From NCBI GenBank assembly GCA_029959085.1, contig JARWIR010000035.1, forward strand, positions 2,881,501 through 2,945,500: DNA of 64,000 nt. Direction: 5' to 3'. Numbering within the stretch: position 1 is the stretch's first letter; each line of letters opens with the position of its first letter. The notes under the pieces were generated by a model, which did no database searches, was not told where the DNA came from, and was given only the letters and a program-made list of their open reading frames with translations. Below are positions 45,219-55,100 of the stretch, in pieces. The position numbers and the translations under genes were made by a program. This DNA is from Nemophila menziesii (Eukaryota; Streptophyta; Magnoliopsida; Boraginales; Hydrophyllaceae).

Positions 45219-46639
45219 ATTGTTGTGATAATCATTAAGATGATTTTAATATTGGTAATTGGAACATAGAAGTATTGCTGCAGTTTCTTTTTATTATTGC
45301 TGGCATATTTTTTTTTTTTGTCACCGAAAGCATTAAAATACCGTATTGCTGGCATATTCAGTAGTGACTTCTGTATTAACGAAAATATATTTTTGGCCAC
45401 ACAAATATATTAGACTACGGTTGTCATGCTTAAAAAAAAGGAAAAAAAAAGAGGCGTGGTTTTTGTGTTTCCCGTACAGCAAAGTTTTTAATCACATGTA
45501 TTTATATGGTTTCAATTCATGGGTTATAATTTCTTATTAAAATCGTTTTAATATTAATATTTATTTACATGATAATGGTTATTGAGGTTTCTTAATTGAT
45601 TAAATATAAAATGTTATATATTGATTTAAATATTTTTATTGAGATTTTTTGTTCTATAAATTTTATCTCGATTTGATTGCTAGTTATAAATTTATTTTAA
45701 AAATAAAAATATTGTAAATTTTGAAATTGTACGCCTCGATCAATCAAATAAACTAGTTGATTCGATCAATCAGTTTGTTTATTTTGTAAATAGTATGTTG
45801 CTCTCGCGACGTTTGATACACCTCTTTCATTCCAAAATTGGGACCTAATTTATTCCCACTTGATAATAAAAATTATTGAGTTTATTAAACGACACATAAG
45901 ATGTTCGTGAGACTTGTCCATTACTAGTAGAGTTTCTAATTTTTTAAGTTTACAAGTTTTGATATGACTACCATGTGGACTTGTAGTTCAAGTACAAACT
46001 ATAAAACTCTATATTGCTTGATAATAAGATTAACTTATTGATTTCACGTTTTTAGTCTGGACTACTCAGAGGATGTGAGATTGATAATATTCTATTATAG
46101 GCTAGATTAACTTAACAAAACTAAATAGAAACGACCTGACTACCAGGGGGGCTAAATAGTTTTGACTCTCTTATTTTATATGATAAAATTGGTAATGTAT
46201 CACACTTTAATTATGCGTGAGAAACGACCTGACACCAGGGGGCTCATTCATGTTTTAAAGTTTTCATTCTACACATTAATTATGCTTGAGAAACGACTTG
46301 ACTACCAGGGGGCTCATTCATGTTTTAAAGTTTTCAATTATATATCTCTTAGATAATAGTCCATATCTTTGTAAGATGTATAATAGTGTTCTTAGAGCGT
46401 TGTTCCCTTTTCCTTATCATGATTAGATTTCTCGATATTTCTGCTAATTCACTTCTCAAATCATCCTAAATGTGTTGGGTAATCTCAAGAATTGTGACCG
46501 CAACTTGAGAGTCTTTCTTATGCACATGAGACTCATTGATACGCTCAATGAGCTATTGACTAAAGTGTCTCTTGAGGATGCATAGAATGTATATGATGCA
46601 TGTCTAAAGTAATACGAACTTAGTAATGGTACTAAGTGT
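45219..46639 (+). other. Copia internal remnant with tandem repeat
   Basis: Lies between the MULE and Athila element 2. A unit of about 69 bases (core gaaacgacctgac, then accagggggctcattcat) occurs three times at about 46129-46340, the first copy being longer and more diverged. The final 200 bases may be what is left of copia Gag by position, but no Gag motif is readable. Nothing else recognised. Confidence 0.45.
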
Positions 46640-46644
46640 ATATT

Positions 46645-48206
46645 TGGTGGTCCTTTGTGTGTTCTAAAAATAAATGCAAATGCTAATCGAACCACAACCG
46701 CAAGTGTACGGTTGTCCCAAGTAGTATGTATGATAATACAGATTCGTTCCAAGGACGGATGGTTGATCACAATGTTTAGCAAGTAGTGATTGATGCACTT
46801 ATGAAAATAAAAGATATAAAAATGTTTGTTTGGTTTTGTTGATTAAAGCTAATGAATAAAAGACAAATAATTAAATGCAAGTAGAAGCTAAGACGCAAGT
46901 AAAATAAGTGAAAACGCAATATGAGAGGTAGTACTTGAGAACGCAAGGATCCTCCTAATCTTATTTCCTAACTTATGTTGTTTAAGGGCTAAATTGGTCA
47001 ATTACAATGGTCGGGATTCTAAATTCCTTATACCCCCGTCAGGGTGGACTATAAAGCAATCCTAAAGTGTCACTAGTCCCGTCAGGGTAAATATGATCCA
47101 CCGTTGGATGATTAAGTGTTTTACCTCATTGGCCCTAGAATTAGCTAAGTTCGTCAGAATCAATAGCTTTTATCCTAGATTGAATAATTAATTCTATACC
47201 TAAACCCTCCGTCAGGATGATCCACACGCCACATATGTGGAATAGCTTAGATACTAATACCTAATTTTAGTTCGCGACTCTAAAATCAGTAAATAATCAC
47301 AAATTATCGAAAAGAGTAATGAACCCAATCTAATTTAATTTAGCATAAACTCAAATTCAACATTCGTTATTTCATAAAATTAAGATTCACCCATTGTTTG
47401 TTCTCAAGCACTATGGAAAAGCTTAGCTCATATTAAAATTAAAAACTAAATTAAAAGAATTGGAATTCATATTGTTTACAAAATTAAAATATAAAAAGAA
47501 CCTAATTTCCGGAATTGGAATGACTACGAACGGAGCTATTGACCCACTCCAGCTCTTGTAGCTTCTTCTTTCTTCCTTCTGTTGCTTCTCTCTGGTGTTT
47601 AATCTTGTGGAATGTGAATTGTGTGAAAAATAGAAGTCCATACCTCCTTTTATAAGCATAAATTCGTTCTAGGGCTTGGACCAGAAAATAGAATATTAAT
47701 TAAATGTCCAAGCCCACTTTCTAAGCCCAAAATCCCGTAACTGCTGATACACCTTCACTAAAACGGCTTTTCCCGATGCGTTATGACTCCGATTGACCTC
47801 ATTCCAGTTGCTAAAGTTCTGTAACTCGATAAGGAATGATTTCTCTTCAAAGGTCAGCGGCTAAATCATCGCTTAAGCACCTCGAAATCAGCAATCTATG
47901 GCCTGGAAAGTGGATTTTCAGCTCTAAAAATAATATCTTCGGGATTTGTCTTCAAGTCTTGACTCTAATTCACGATCTTTGACCTTCTCCTCGGATTCCT
48001 CTCCTAGCTAGCATCTAAAACCTGTAAACTTTACACTAAAAATACCAATATTACGCGCAAAAGTTTAATAAATTAAAAATGCTAGAAATAAAAAGGTAAT
48101 TCCGGATTATTGAATATTTAGTACAAAAGTCTATCAAATTAATTAAATAAACACCAAAAATGATGTCTCCTAAGGGTCTAAAATAAGAACAATTAGGGAG
48201 ACATCA
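46645..48206 (-). repeat. Athila element 2 LTR (coding 3' side)
   Basis: 1562 bp from TGGTGGTCC to GGGAGACATCA. Near its left end is the inverted repeat caaccg / cggttg around caagtgta, also present (less perfectly) in the LTRs of element 1. Confidence 0.95.
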
Positions 48207-48222
48207 AGACCCCCAACTCAAA
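48207..48222 (-). promoter_or_regulatory. Polypurine tract, Athila element 2
   Basis: In coding sense GGTTTGAGTTGGGGGTCT directly before the LTR. It differs by one base from the four other copies of the motif in the element (TTGAGTTTGGGGT). Confidence 0.8.
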
Positions 48223-49678
48223 CCTTTGTCGTCCAGACAAAGTAAAACAAAACAAAGGGGTAGAAGTAAGCGTATAAACAAGTAGAAGCTAGCAAATAAA
48301 CCCTAAAACAAGTCTCAAAATAAATCTCATATAGCAAACTCTAGAAACTAATATACACATACACTAATCATGCAACATCAAACATAAATAATCTCAATCA
48401 TAAAATTAAAGTCGCAATGCTTGAAGGTTACACTTGTACTCATCTCTGAATGATGGCTATAGGGTGGTCATTAATCCTACCTCGCTTTGAACGCTCCACC
48501 TAGTGTATTCCCTATCAACAGAATAATAAATTCACTATGCACTTAGGAATCACGAGGTCTTTACGGTTATAATAATGGCTTAAGGACGGTATGGATGGAT
48601 ATTTGGTAAATTTGAAGTGAGCTTTTGGCTCTCTCCTCACTTACCATCAACAGTGTCCTCGAGCTTGAGTTAACGCTCAAAAAGATGTTCTCACTCACCC
48701 ATATACGCAACAATTTAGCGTCCCATGTCTACCCACTATTAACAAGATGATTTTCAGTAAATTCCACTTTGCCGGATGTTTTATTCATTCATATGTTTTT
48801 CTTTTTCTTTTCTTTCTTTTTTTTTGTACAGAAGCAAACCGGGTTCCCGGTTTTGACGAATCCGGATTCCCGGTTCCTACTGTATGATTTTTCAAAAAAT
48901 TTCATTTTTTTCTTTCTTTTTCATTTTTCTTCATTCCCGGCAAAGGGTTACAAGTATATATCATCTGCAATTGTGCTACAATACAAAGCACATCGATCCC
49001 TACCCATTTAATTCCCCATATGTGGTCCCACCACCCCAAACTCAAGCTCGAGACATGTCTCAGGATTGTGATTCAAGTGCGGGTCATATGGTCATGCCTA
49101 ATAATCTAAGGGATAATGGCTTATATCGTGGCTACAAAGAAAAGGCTAAGGCTCAAAGTGGGCTAAGACGGATAATAATTAATACAAGGGATAGAAGGCT
49201 AAAAAGGCACAAATGGCTAACAAAGAACTGCCCCTATCATTTTCCTAAGTACATAGCTTGTCTTTAGTTCATATCTAGGTGGGTTCTCTACTAATTAGGA
49301 TTTCACGTTCTACACACCAAACATATTCCTTGAGTACAAGCTTACTTCATTTGCATTGTTCATTAATTTTTCCTATCAATTACCTATGTTCGCATGCAAT
49401 TGTAAGTGCGTTTTATATCAATCCCTAAGGTCCACTATTTACTATCATAGATTTATCAAAAGTATGCTTAAAGGGATATTTAAAAATTTCTACGGTCAAA
49501 CGCAACTCCGAAAATTCTTTTATTGAAAGCAAATAAAGCAAATAACACATAAAAAAATTGGGATGAGGCAACGAACCCCACCCCAAACTCAAAAATGAGT
49601 CGTGTCCCCACGACTCGAAAAGACTCAATAAAGCATTTAAACTAATATACACTGAGAGGAAAGTTTAGAAAACGTATC
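48223..49678 (-). other. Athila element 2 3' non-coding region
   Basis: No sense gene. It contains a hairpin next to the polypurine tract (ctttgtc / gacaaag, 48224-48242), a T-rich stretch with two ccgggttcccggtt-type palindromes (about 48838-48880), a purine-tract-like repeat at 49033-49046 beside a 12-base palindrome GAGACATGTCTC, and a conserved block to 49110. Further on are another purine-tract-like repeat at 49580-49594 and a perfect 8-bp hairpin at 49597-49616. An antisense ORF (48884-49267) overlaps the conserved block. Confidence 0.7.
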
Positions 49679-50995
49679 TTAACCAGCGCGAGGCTGGTTA
49701 TCGGTGTTGCGTTCTGGACCTTTATCTCGCGTAACAGCATCATAAATCGCGTTTTGAAGTGTATTTACGCCTAGGATTAAATTTCGAAGCAGGTCCAATT
49801 CTTTTGTAACGTTTCCCAAGGTAGCAATCATCCTCTCCTGATTCTCTTCCAACACCTGAATCTTCGCTTCCAACTCAGGTACAGTTTTCGCTTTCTTTGA
49901 TTGAGGAGTTCTGGGACTTCTTGTAGCTCGTGTTGCCTCTTCATGGATGTTCTTGATTGTGCTCAAAGCTATACTCACACCAACTGAAACAATGTCAATA
50001 TCTGCGTTCTTACGCGGAATCTTTGCGTCTAGACACAACTGAGTAATAGTACAAGGAAACTTCAGATTTTGTTGTTTCATTGGTGATTTCGCGAACTCCA
50101 TGATTGTATCATAAATGATCTTCGCAACATCAAATGGTTTCTCCTCCAAAATACACTTAATAACAAATATGTGCTCTTTCTTCAACTCGGAAGTGTGTTT
50201 AATACCAAAGAAAGTGGGTATTATGAAACGAGACCAAACCTTAGCACGAGGTGTCAAACTACTACTGTAAAACTGTCCAGAATACCTTTCACCTTCAGGA
50301 ATTGGGCTAGTCCCATTAACAAGCACGGTCCCCCAAAGGGATTCAAAATCAAAAGAAGGGTCATTAAGAATTTCTTGAAAGGGGCATGTTCCAGAAAAGT
50401 TGGGTAGTTTCAATGATTTCCGAATACGTTCAATAGAGAAAGGAACTACCTTTTTGCGGATATCAATGGCATCATGGGAGGTAGCTAAACCTTCGTAAAA
50501 TTCTCGCACAAAAGTAGGAATAAACTCAAGCTTCCTTTCTTGTAACTCTTTCCAACCAAACTTAGCACATGTCACAACATATTCCTTGTAATCACTACTC
50601 ATAATACCCTTAGGAAAATTCGTCTCCTCACCAAATTTCAAAAATTCAATTCTTTCACGAACCTGAGTATTCCAACAAGTGTAAACCCTCTTAGACTTGT
50701 GGGCCCACATCTTCATACGCGGAGGTTTTTGAACGGGTGCTTCCGGAATCTCTTGTTCAGTTTCCTTCTCAATGTTCTTCGCAATTTCCTCTTCTGGTTC
50801 CTTCTCACTTTCAATCTCATCAATCAATCTTCTCTTTAGACCTGTGATTTCTTTTCTGTTAGAATCAAGCTTAACTTCGTCAGTTTTTCGTTTAGGACGC
50901 GAATCAGGAATCTCAATAGCTTGTTCTTGAGAACCACCAATGGTGGTCTTCCTTCTAGGAGCAGTTCTTCGGAAATCACCGGTTCTGTTAGTCAT
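49679..50995 (-). CDS. Athila ORF3 protein (putative plant transposon protein domain)
   Basis: 438 residues, complete, starting MTNRTGDFRR. The N-terminal 110 residues are charged and lysine/arginine-rich, with likely nuclear signals (RPKRKTDEVK, LKRRLIDEI). Residues about 130-350 match the 'putative plant transposon protein' domain found in ORFs of Athila-like elements: FVREFYEGLATSHD, VVPFSIERIRKSLKLP, later FFGIKHTSELKKEHIFVIKC, EKPFDVAKIIYDTIM, FPCTITQLCLDAKIP. The C-terminus is a predicted coiled coil (VPELEAKIQVLEENQERM). The protein occupies the position often called env-like, but I see no signal peptide or transmembrane helix, so a cytoplasmic or nuclear role is more likely. A purine-tract-like motif ends about 9 bases upstream, and an 8-bp inverted repeat (ctcaaaac / gttttgag) lies in the leader. 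Confidence 0.85.
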   Translation of the reverse strand: MTNRTGDFRRTAPRRKTTIGGSQEQAIEIPDSRPKRKTDEVKLDSNRKEITGLKRRLIDEIESEKEPEEEIAKNIEKETEQEIPEAPVQKPPRMKMWAHKSKRVYTCWNTQVRERIEFLKFGEETNFPKGIMSSDYKEYVVTCAKFGWKELQERKLEFIPTFVREFYEGLATSHDAIDIRKKVVPFSIERIRKSLKLPNFSGTCPFQEILNDPSFDFESLWGTVLVNGTSPIPEGERYSGQFYSSSLTPRAKVWSRFIIPTFFGIKHTSELKKEHIFVIKCILEEKPFDVAKIIYDTIMEFAKSPMKQQNLKFPCTITQLCLDAKIPRKNADIDIVSVGVSIALSTIKNIHEEATRATRSPRTPQSKKAKTVPELEAKIQVLEENQERMIATLGNVTKELDLLRNLILGVNTLQNAIYDAVTRDKGPERNTDNQPRAG

Positions 50996-51003
50996 CTCTT
51001 TTC

Positions 51004-51018
51004 ACCCCAAACTCAAAA
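51004..51018 (-). promoter_or_regulatory. Purine-tract-like motif before ORF3, element 2
   Basis: In coding sense GTTTTGAGTTTGGGGT, ending 8 bases upstream of the ORF3 ATG. Same core as the LTR-adjacent tract, same relative position as 34151-34164 in element 1. Confidence 0.65.
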
Positions 51019-51390
51019 CTTCAAATAATGAAAAACTTAGGGAAAAGTTTAGAATTTTGATGTTTTGAGGTTTAAGAATTTAAGAACTAGGTGAAATATG
51101 AGATGGGTCTTGGTTAATTTGTATGGGAGAAGAAAGAATTGGGTTTAATTTAAGGAATTGGGTGAAGAAGAATCTTGGGAAAAACTAAGGATTTGATGTT
51201 ATTTTAGAGAGGAGGTGAGTTGATCTTATGTTTTTGTGGTGAAAGAGGGTAGGATTTGATGATATATAGTGTTTTGGTAGATGAATTTCGGAGGTGGGGA
51301 GGCTATTGGTGCGTTTTAGGTAAAGACTTGGAAAAGAGACTAATAAACTAGGTTAAAACACCTCAAAACCGACATCACAGCTTTCAAACC

Positions 51391-51911
51391 GGGTCCCTGG
51401 TTTTGGCAAACCGGGTTCCCGGTTCCGCGTCGCTGTGACGGCGCGGAAAAATCAATTGTGGACTTTTTTTTTTCTTTTTTTTTTTTTTCAAAACGCTGGA
51501 CCCCAAGACGCGGGGTCAGGGATTTTACTCGCCGAAACCGGGTACCCGGTTCTGTGGAAGTCGGGTTCCCGGATTTTCTCGCTGGCGCGAGTCAAAACGC
51601 GCCAAAACGCAGCACCTCAAGACGCTGGACCAGAGAATTTCACCATCAGCAGCTCCGAAACCGGGTACCCGGTTCTGCCAAATGCGGGTACCCGGATTTG
51701 TGTCGATGGCGCGAATCAAAACGCACGAAAACGCAAGCCACCAAGACGCTGGGTCAGAGATTTTCAGAAATCACAGCACCAAAACCGGGTACCCAGTTCT
51801 GCCAAATGCGGGTACCTGGATTTGACGCTGTGTCATGAACCCAAAACGCCCAGTGTTGCGTGAAAGTGGTTGGTACCAGCTCCAAAACCGGGTTCCCGGG
51901 TTCCCGGTTTC
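51391..51911. repeat. GC-rich palindromic tandem repeats between pol and ORF3, element 2
   Basis: About three tandem units of 115-124 bases (unit marks 'aagacgc' at about 51504, 51619, 51743). Each has the near-palindrome accgggtacccggttctg and a second cgggt(a/t)cccgga. Similar ccgggttcccggtt copies extend to both sides. Short open frames here are composition artefacts. Confidence 0.85.
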
Positions 51912-52096
51912 TCCTGGACATCCAACCTCATTTTCTTCTGTTTTCGCCACATCGACCCCAAACTCAAGTCCTTTTACCCCTGAAATCATTAAAAACAACT
52001 ACCCTTCCTCATTTCTTAATAAAAACAATAAAATTACGAAAATCAAACTAATCTAAACTGCAAAAATGTAAAAACTCAGCTAATATACAAGTAATT

Positions 52097-52136
52097 GGCT
52101 TTTGTTTAACGTCGTTAAGCTCGACGGGTTACCTCA
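52097..52136 (-). promoter_or_regulatory. 40-base conserved motif after pol stop, element 2
   Basis: Identical over 40 bases to 35032-35071 and lies 5 bases after the pol stop codon in coding sense. Contains taacg-t-cgtta and gtcg...cgac dyads. Confidence 0.85.
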
Positions 52137-52141
52137 CGCTT

Positions 52142-55100
52142 CTAAGGAGTCTCGAGGAGATACATGACCTCCCCGGGATGTGGATCTTCCGAGCGATTGG
52201 TATCTTCACCTCCATGGTATATCTTTAATCTGTGACCGTTAACCATAAAGGTACGGTTCTCTAGCGGATGTTCTATTTCTATTGCCCCATGAGGTGTAAC
52301 TTTGGTCACAATGTATGGACCTGACCACTTAGATCTTAACTTACCCGGATAATTGCTGAACTTTGAGTTATACTTTAATACTCTTTGCCCCACTTCAAAG
52401 TTCTTTGGACGAATCCGATTGTCATGCCATTTCTTTGTGTTTTCTTTGTAAAGTTTGGCATTTTCATAAGCATGCAACCGGAATTCGTCAAGTTCATTAA
52501 GCTTCATCATACGATTCTTTCCGGCTAAGATAGGATCTAAGTTCAACTGCGCAATTGCCCAATAGGCACCCATTTCAAGCTCTAAAGGTAAGTGACAAGC
52601 CTTACCATACACCATACGATAGGGAGATGCACCTACGGGAGTCTTAAACGCAGTACGATAGGCCCACAACGCATCATCTAGCTTCATTGACCAATCTTTT
52701 CTTGTAGGACCAACGGTTTTCTCTAGGATTGACTTGACTTTGCGGTTCGAAACTTCAGCTTGACCATTGGATTGTGGATGGTATGCAGTAGATACACGGT
52801 GTCTAACTCCATATTTCTCGAGAACAGTCTTCAGATATTTATTAACGAAATGAGATCCTCCATCGCTAATAATCACTCTAGGTGTGCCATGTCTAGTGAA
52901 AATATGTGATTTTAAGAACTTGATCACCACTCGTGAATCATTAATAGATAAAGCCACCGCTTCTACCCACTTAGACACATAATCAACAGCCAATAAGATA
53001 TAGAGGTTACCATTTGAAGGAACGAAAGGACCCATAAAGTCTATGCCCCACACATCGAATATCTCAACCTCTAACACATTATTACGCGGCATCTCATCCC
53101 TCTTGGATATGTTTCCGGTAAACTGGCATCTCGTAAATTTCTTAACATATTCATGACAATCTTTTATAAGAGACGGCCAGTAAAAACCTGATTGAAATAC
53201 CTTTGCAGCAGTTCTGTCTCCTTTGAAATGTCCTCCATATAATGAATCATGGCATCCAGCTATAATGGCTTGAGTCTCTTCCCTTGCTACACATCTTCGT
53301 ATCATTTGGTCAGCACAAACTTTATAGAGGAACGGATCCTCCCAAAAGAATTGTCTAGCACGATGAACTAACCTCTTTCTTTCTTGATAAGTAGAACCTT
53401 CAGGAAAAACACCACTCACCACTAAATTCGCAATATCTGCATACCACGGGGCCTCATAATCTCGAACAACGAATAAACTCTCATCAGGAAACTCTTCTCT
53501 AACTGCTTCAGTACCACTATTCATCTCTGAACCCTCTAAACGCGATAGATGATCTGCAACCTGATTCTCACAACCCTTTCTATCTTTGATCTCTAAATCG
53601 AACTCTTGAAGTAATAACACCCATCTGATTAACCTTGGTTTCGTATCTTTCTTCTCCATAAGAAATCTGATCGCGGAATGATCTGTATAAACAATAACTT
53701 TCGCTCCAAGAAGATAAGAGCGAAATTTATCAAACGAATATACAACTGCTAGCAACTCTTTTTCTGTAACTGTGTAATTAATCTGAGCACCACTAAAAGT
53801 TTTACTAGCATAGTAAATTGAATGAAAAACTTTCTCTTTTCTCTGTCCCAATACAGCCCCCATACATAAATCACTCGCATCACACATAACCTCAAACGGT
53901 AAATTCCAATCTGGAGGTAACACTATAGGAGCAGAAATGAGTTTTTCCTTAATTGCTTGGAAGGCCGCTAAACAAGCTTCATCAAAAAGGAATTTGCAAT
54001 CCTTTTCGAGTAAGTTGCATAACGGTTTAGCAATCTTAGAAAAATCCTTAATAAAACGCCTATAAAAGCCAGCATGGCCAAGAAAACTCCTTACCCCTTT
54101 AACAGAAACGGGAGGGGGAAGAGTTTTAATTACCTCTATCTTTGCTCTATCAACCTCTAAACCAACACTCGAAACTTTGTGACCCAGAACAATACCTTCG
54201 CGAACCATGAAGTGACACTTCTCCCAGTTGAGCACCAAATCTGTTTCCTTGCATCTCACTAACACTTTCTCCAAGTTATCCAAACATATATCAAAATCAT
54301 CACCAAACACGGAGAAATCATCCATGAACACTTCAAGGAAATTATCTATCATGTCCCAAAAGATGGCCATCATACACCTTTGAAAAGTAGCGGGAGCGTT
54401 ACACAACCCAAATGGCATTCTGCGATATGCAAAGGTACCAAATGGGCATGTAAAGGTAGTCTTGTGTTGATCTTCTGGAGCCACGTAAATCTGATTGTAC
54501 CCGGAGTAACCATCCAAGAAGCAATAGTATTCTCTTCCGGCTAATTTATCTAACATTTGATCGATGAAGGGCAAAGGGAAGTGATCTTTTCTGGTGGCCT
54601 TGTTCAGCTTTCTGTAATCCATGCAAACTCTCCAACCTACTACCGTTCTTGAAGGAATCGCCTCATTTTTATCATTAAGAACTGTTGTCATTCCTCCTTT
54701 CTTCGGTACACACTGAACCGGACTCACCCATTCACTACTTGAAATGGGATAAATAATCCCCGCATCTAAAAGCTTGATCACCTCTTTCTTCACCACATCC
54801 TTCATAGCGGGCATTAGTCTTCCCTGACCTTCAACTGAGCGTGCATTAACATCTTCAAGAATGATTTTGTGTTGACAATAGGATGGACTAATGCCTTTGA
54901 TATCAGCAATTGTCCAACCTATTGCTTCTTTGTTGGCTCTTAACACACGCAACAGTTTATCTTCTTGAGGACCTGTTAAATTAGCCGAAACAATAACAGG
55001 TAAAGTTTCATTAGTACCCAAATATGCATACCTCAAGTGTGCTGGCAATGGTTTTTCTTCCAACTCCGGAGGAGATTCAATTGAAGGCTTCTTTTTTGGA

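Noticed and set aside
49679..50995. ORF3 as a retroviral-type envelope protein
   Set aside because: No signal peptide, no transmembrane helix, no glycosylation-rich ectodomain; lysine-rich ends and coiled coil fit an intracellular protein better.
51435..51863. 142-codon plus-strand frame with repeated ETGYPV-like units
   Set aside because: Direct translation of the palindromic tandem repeats, no coding evidence.
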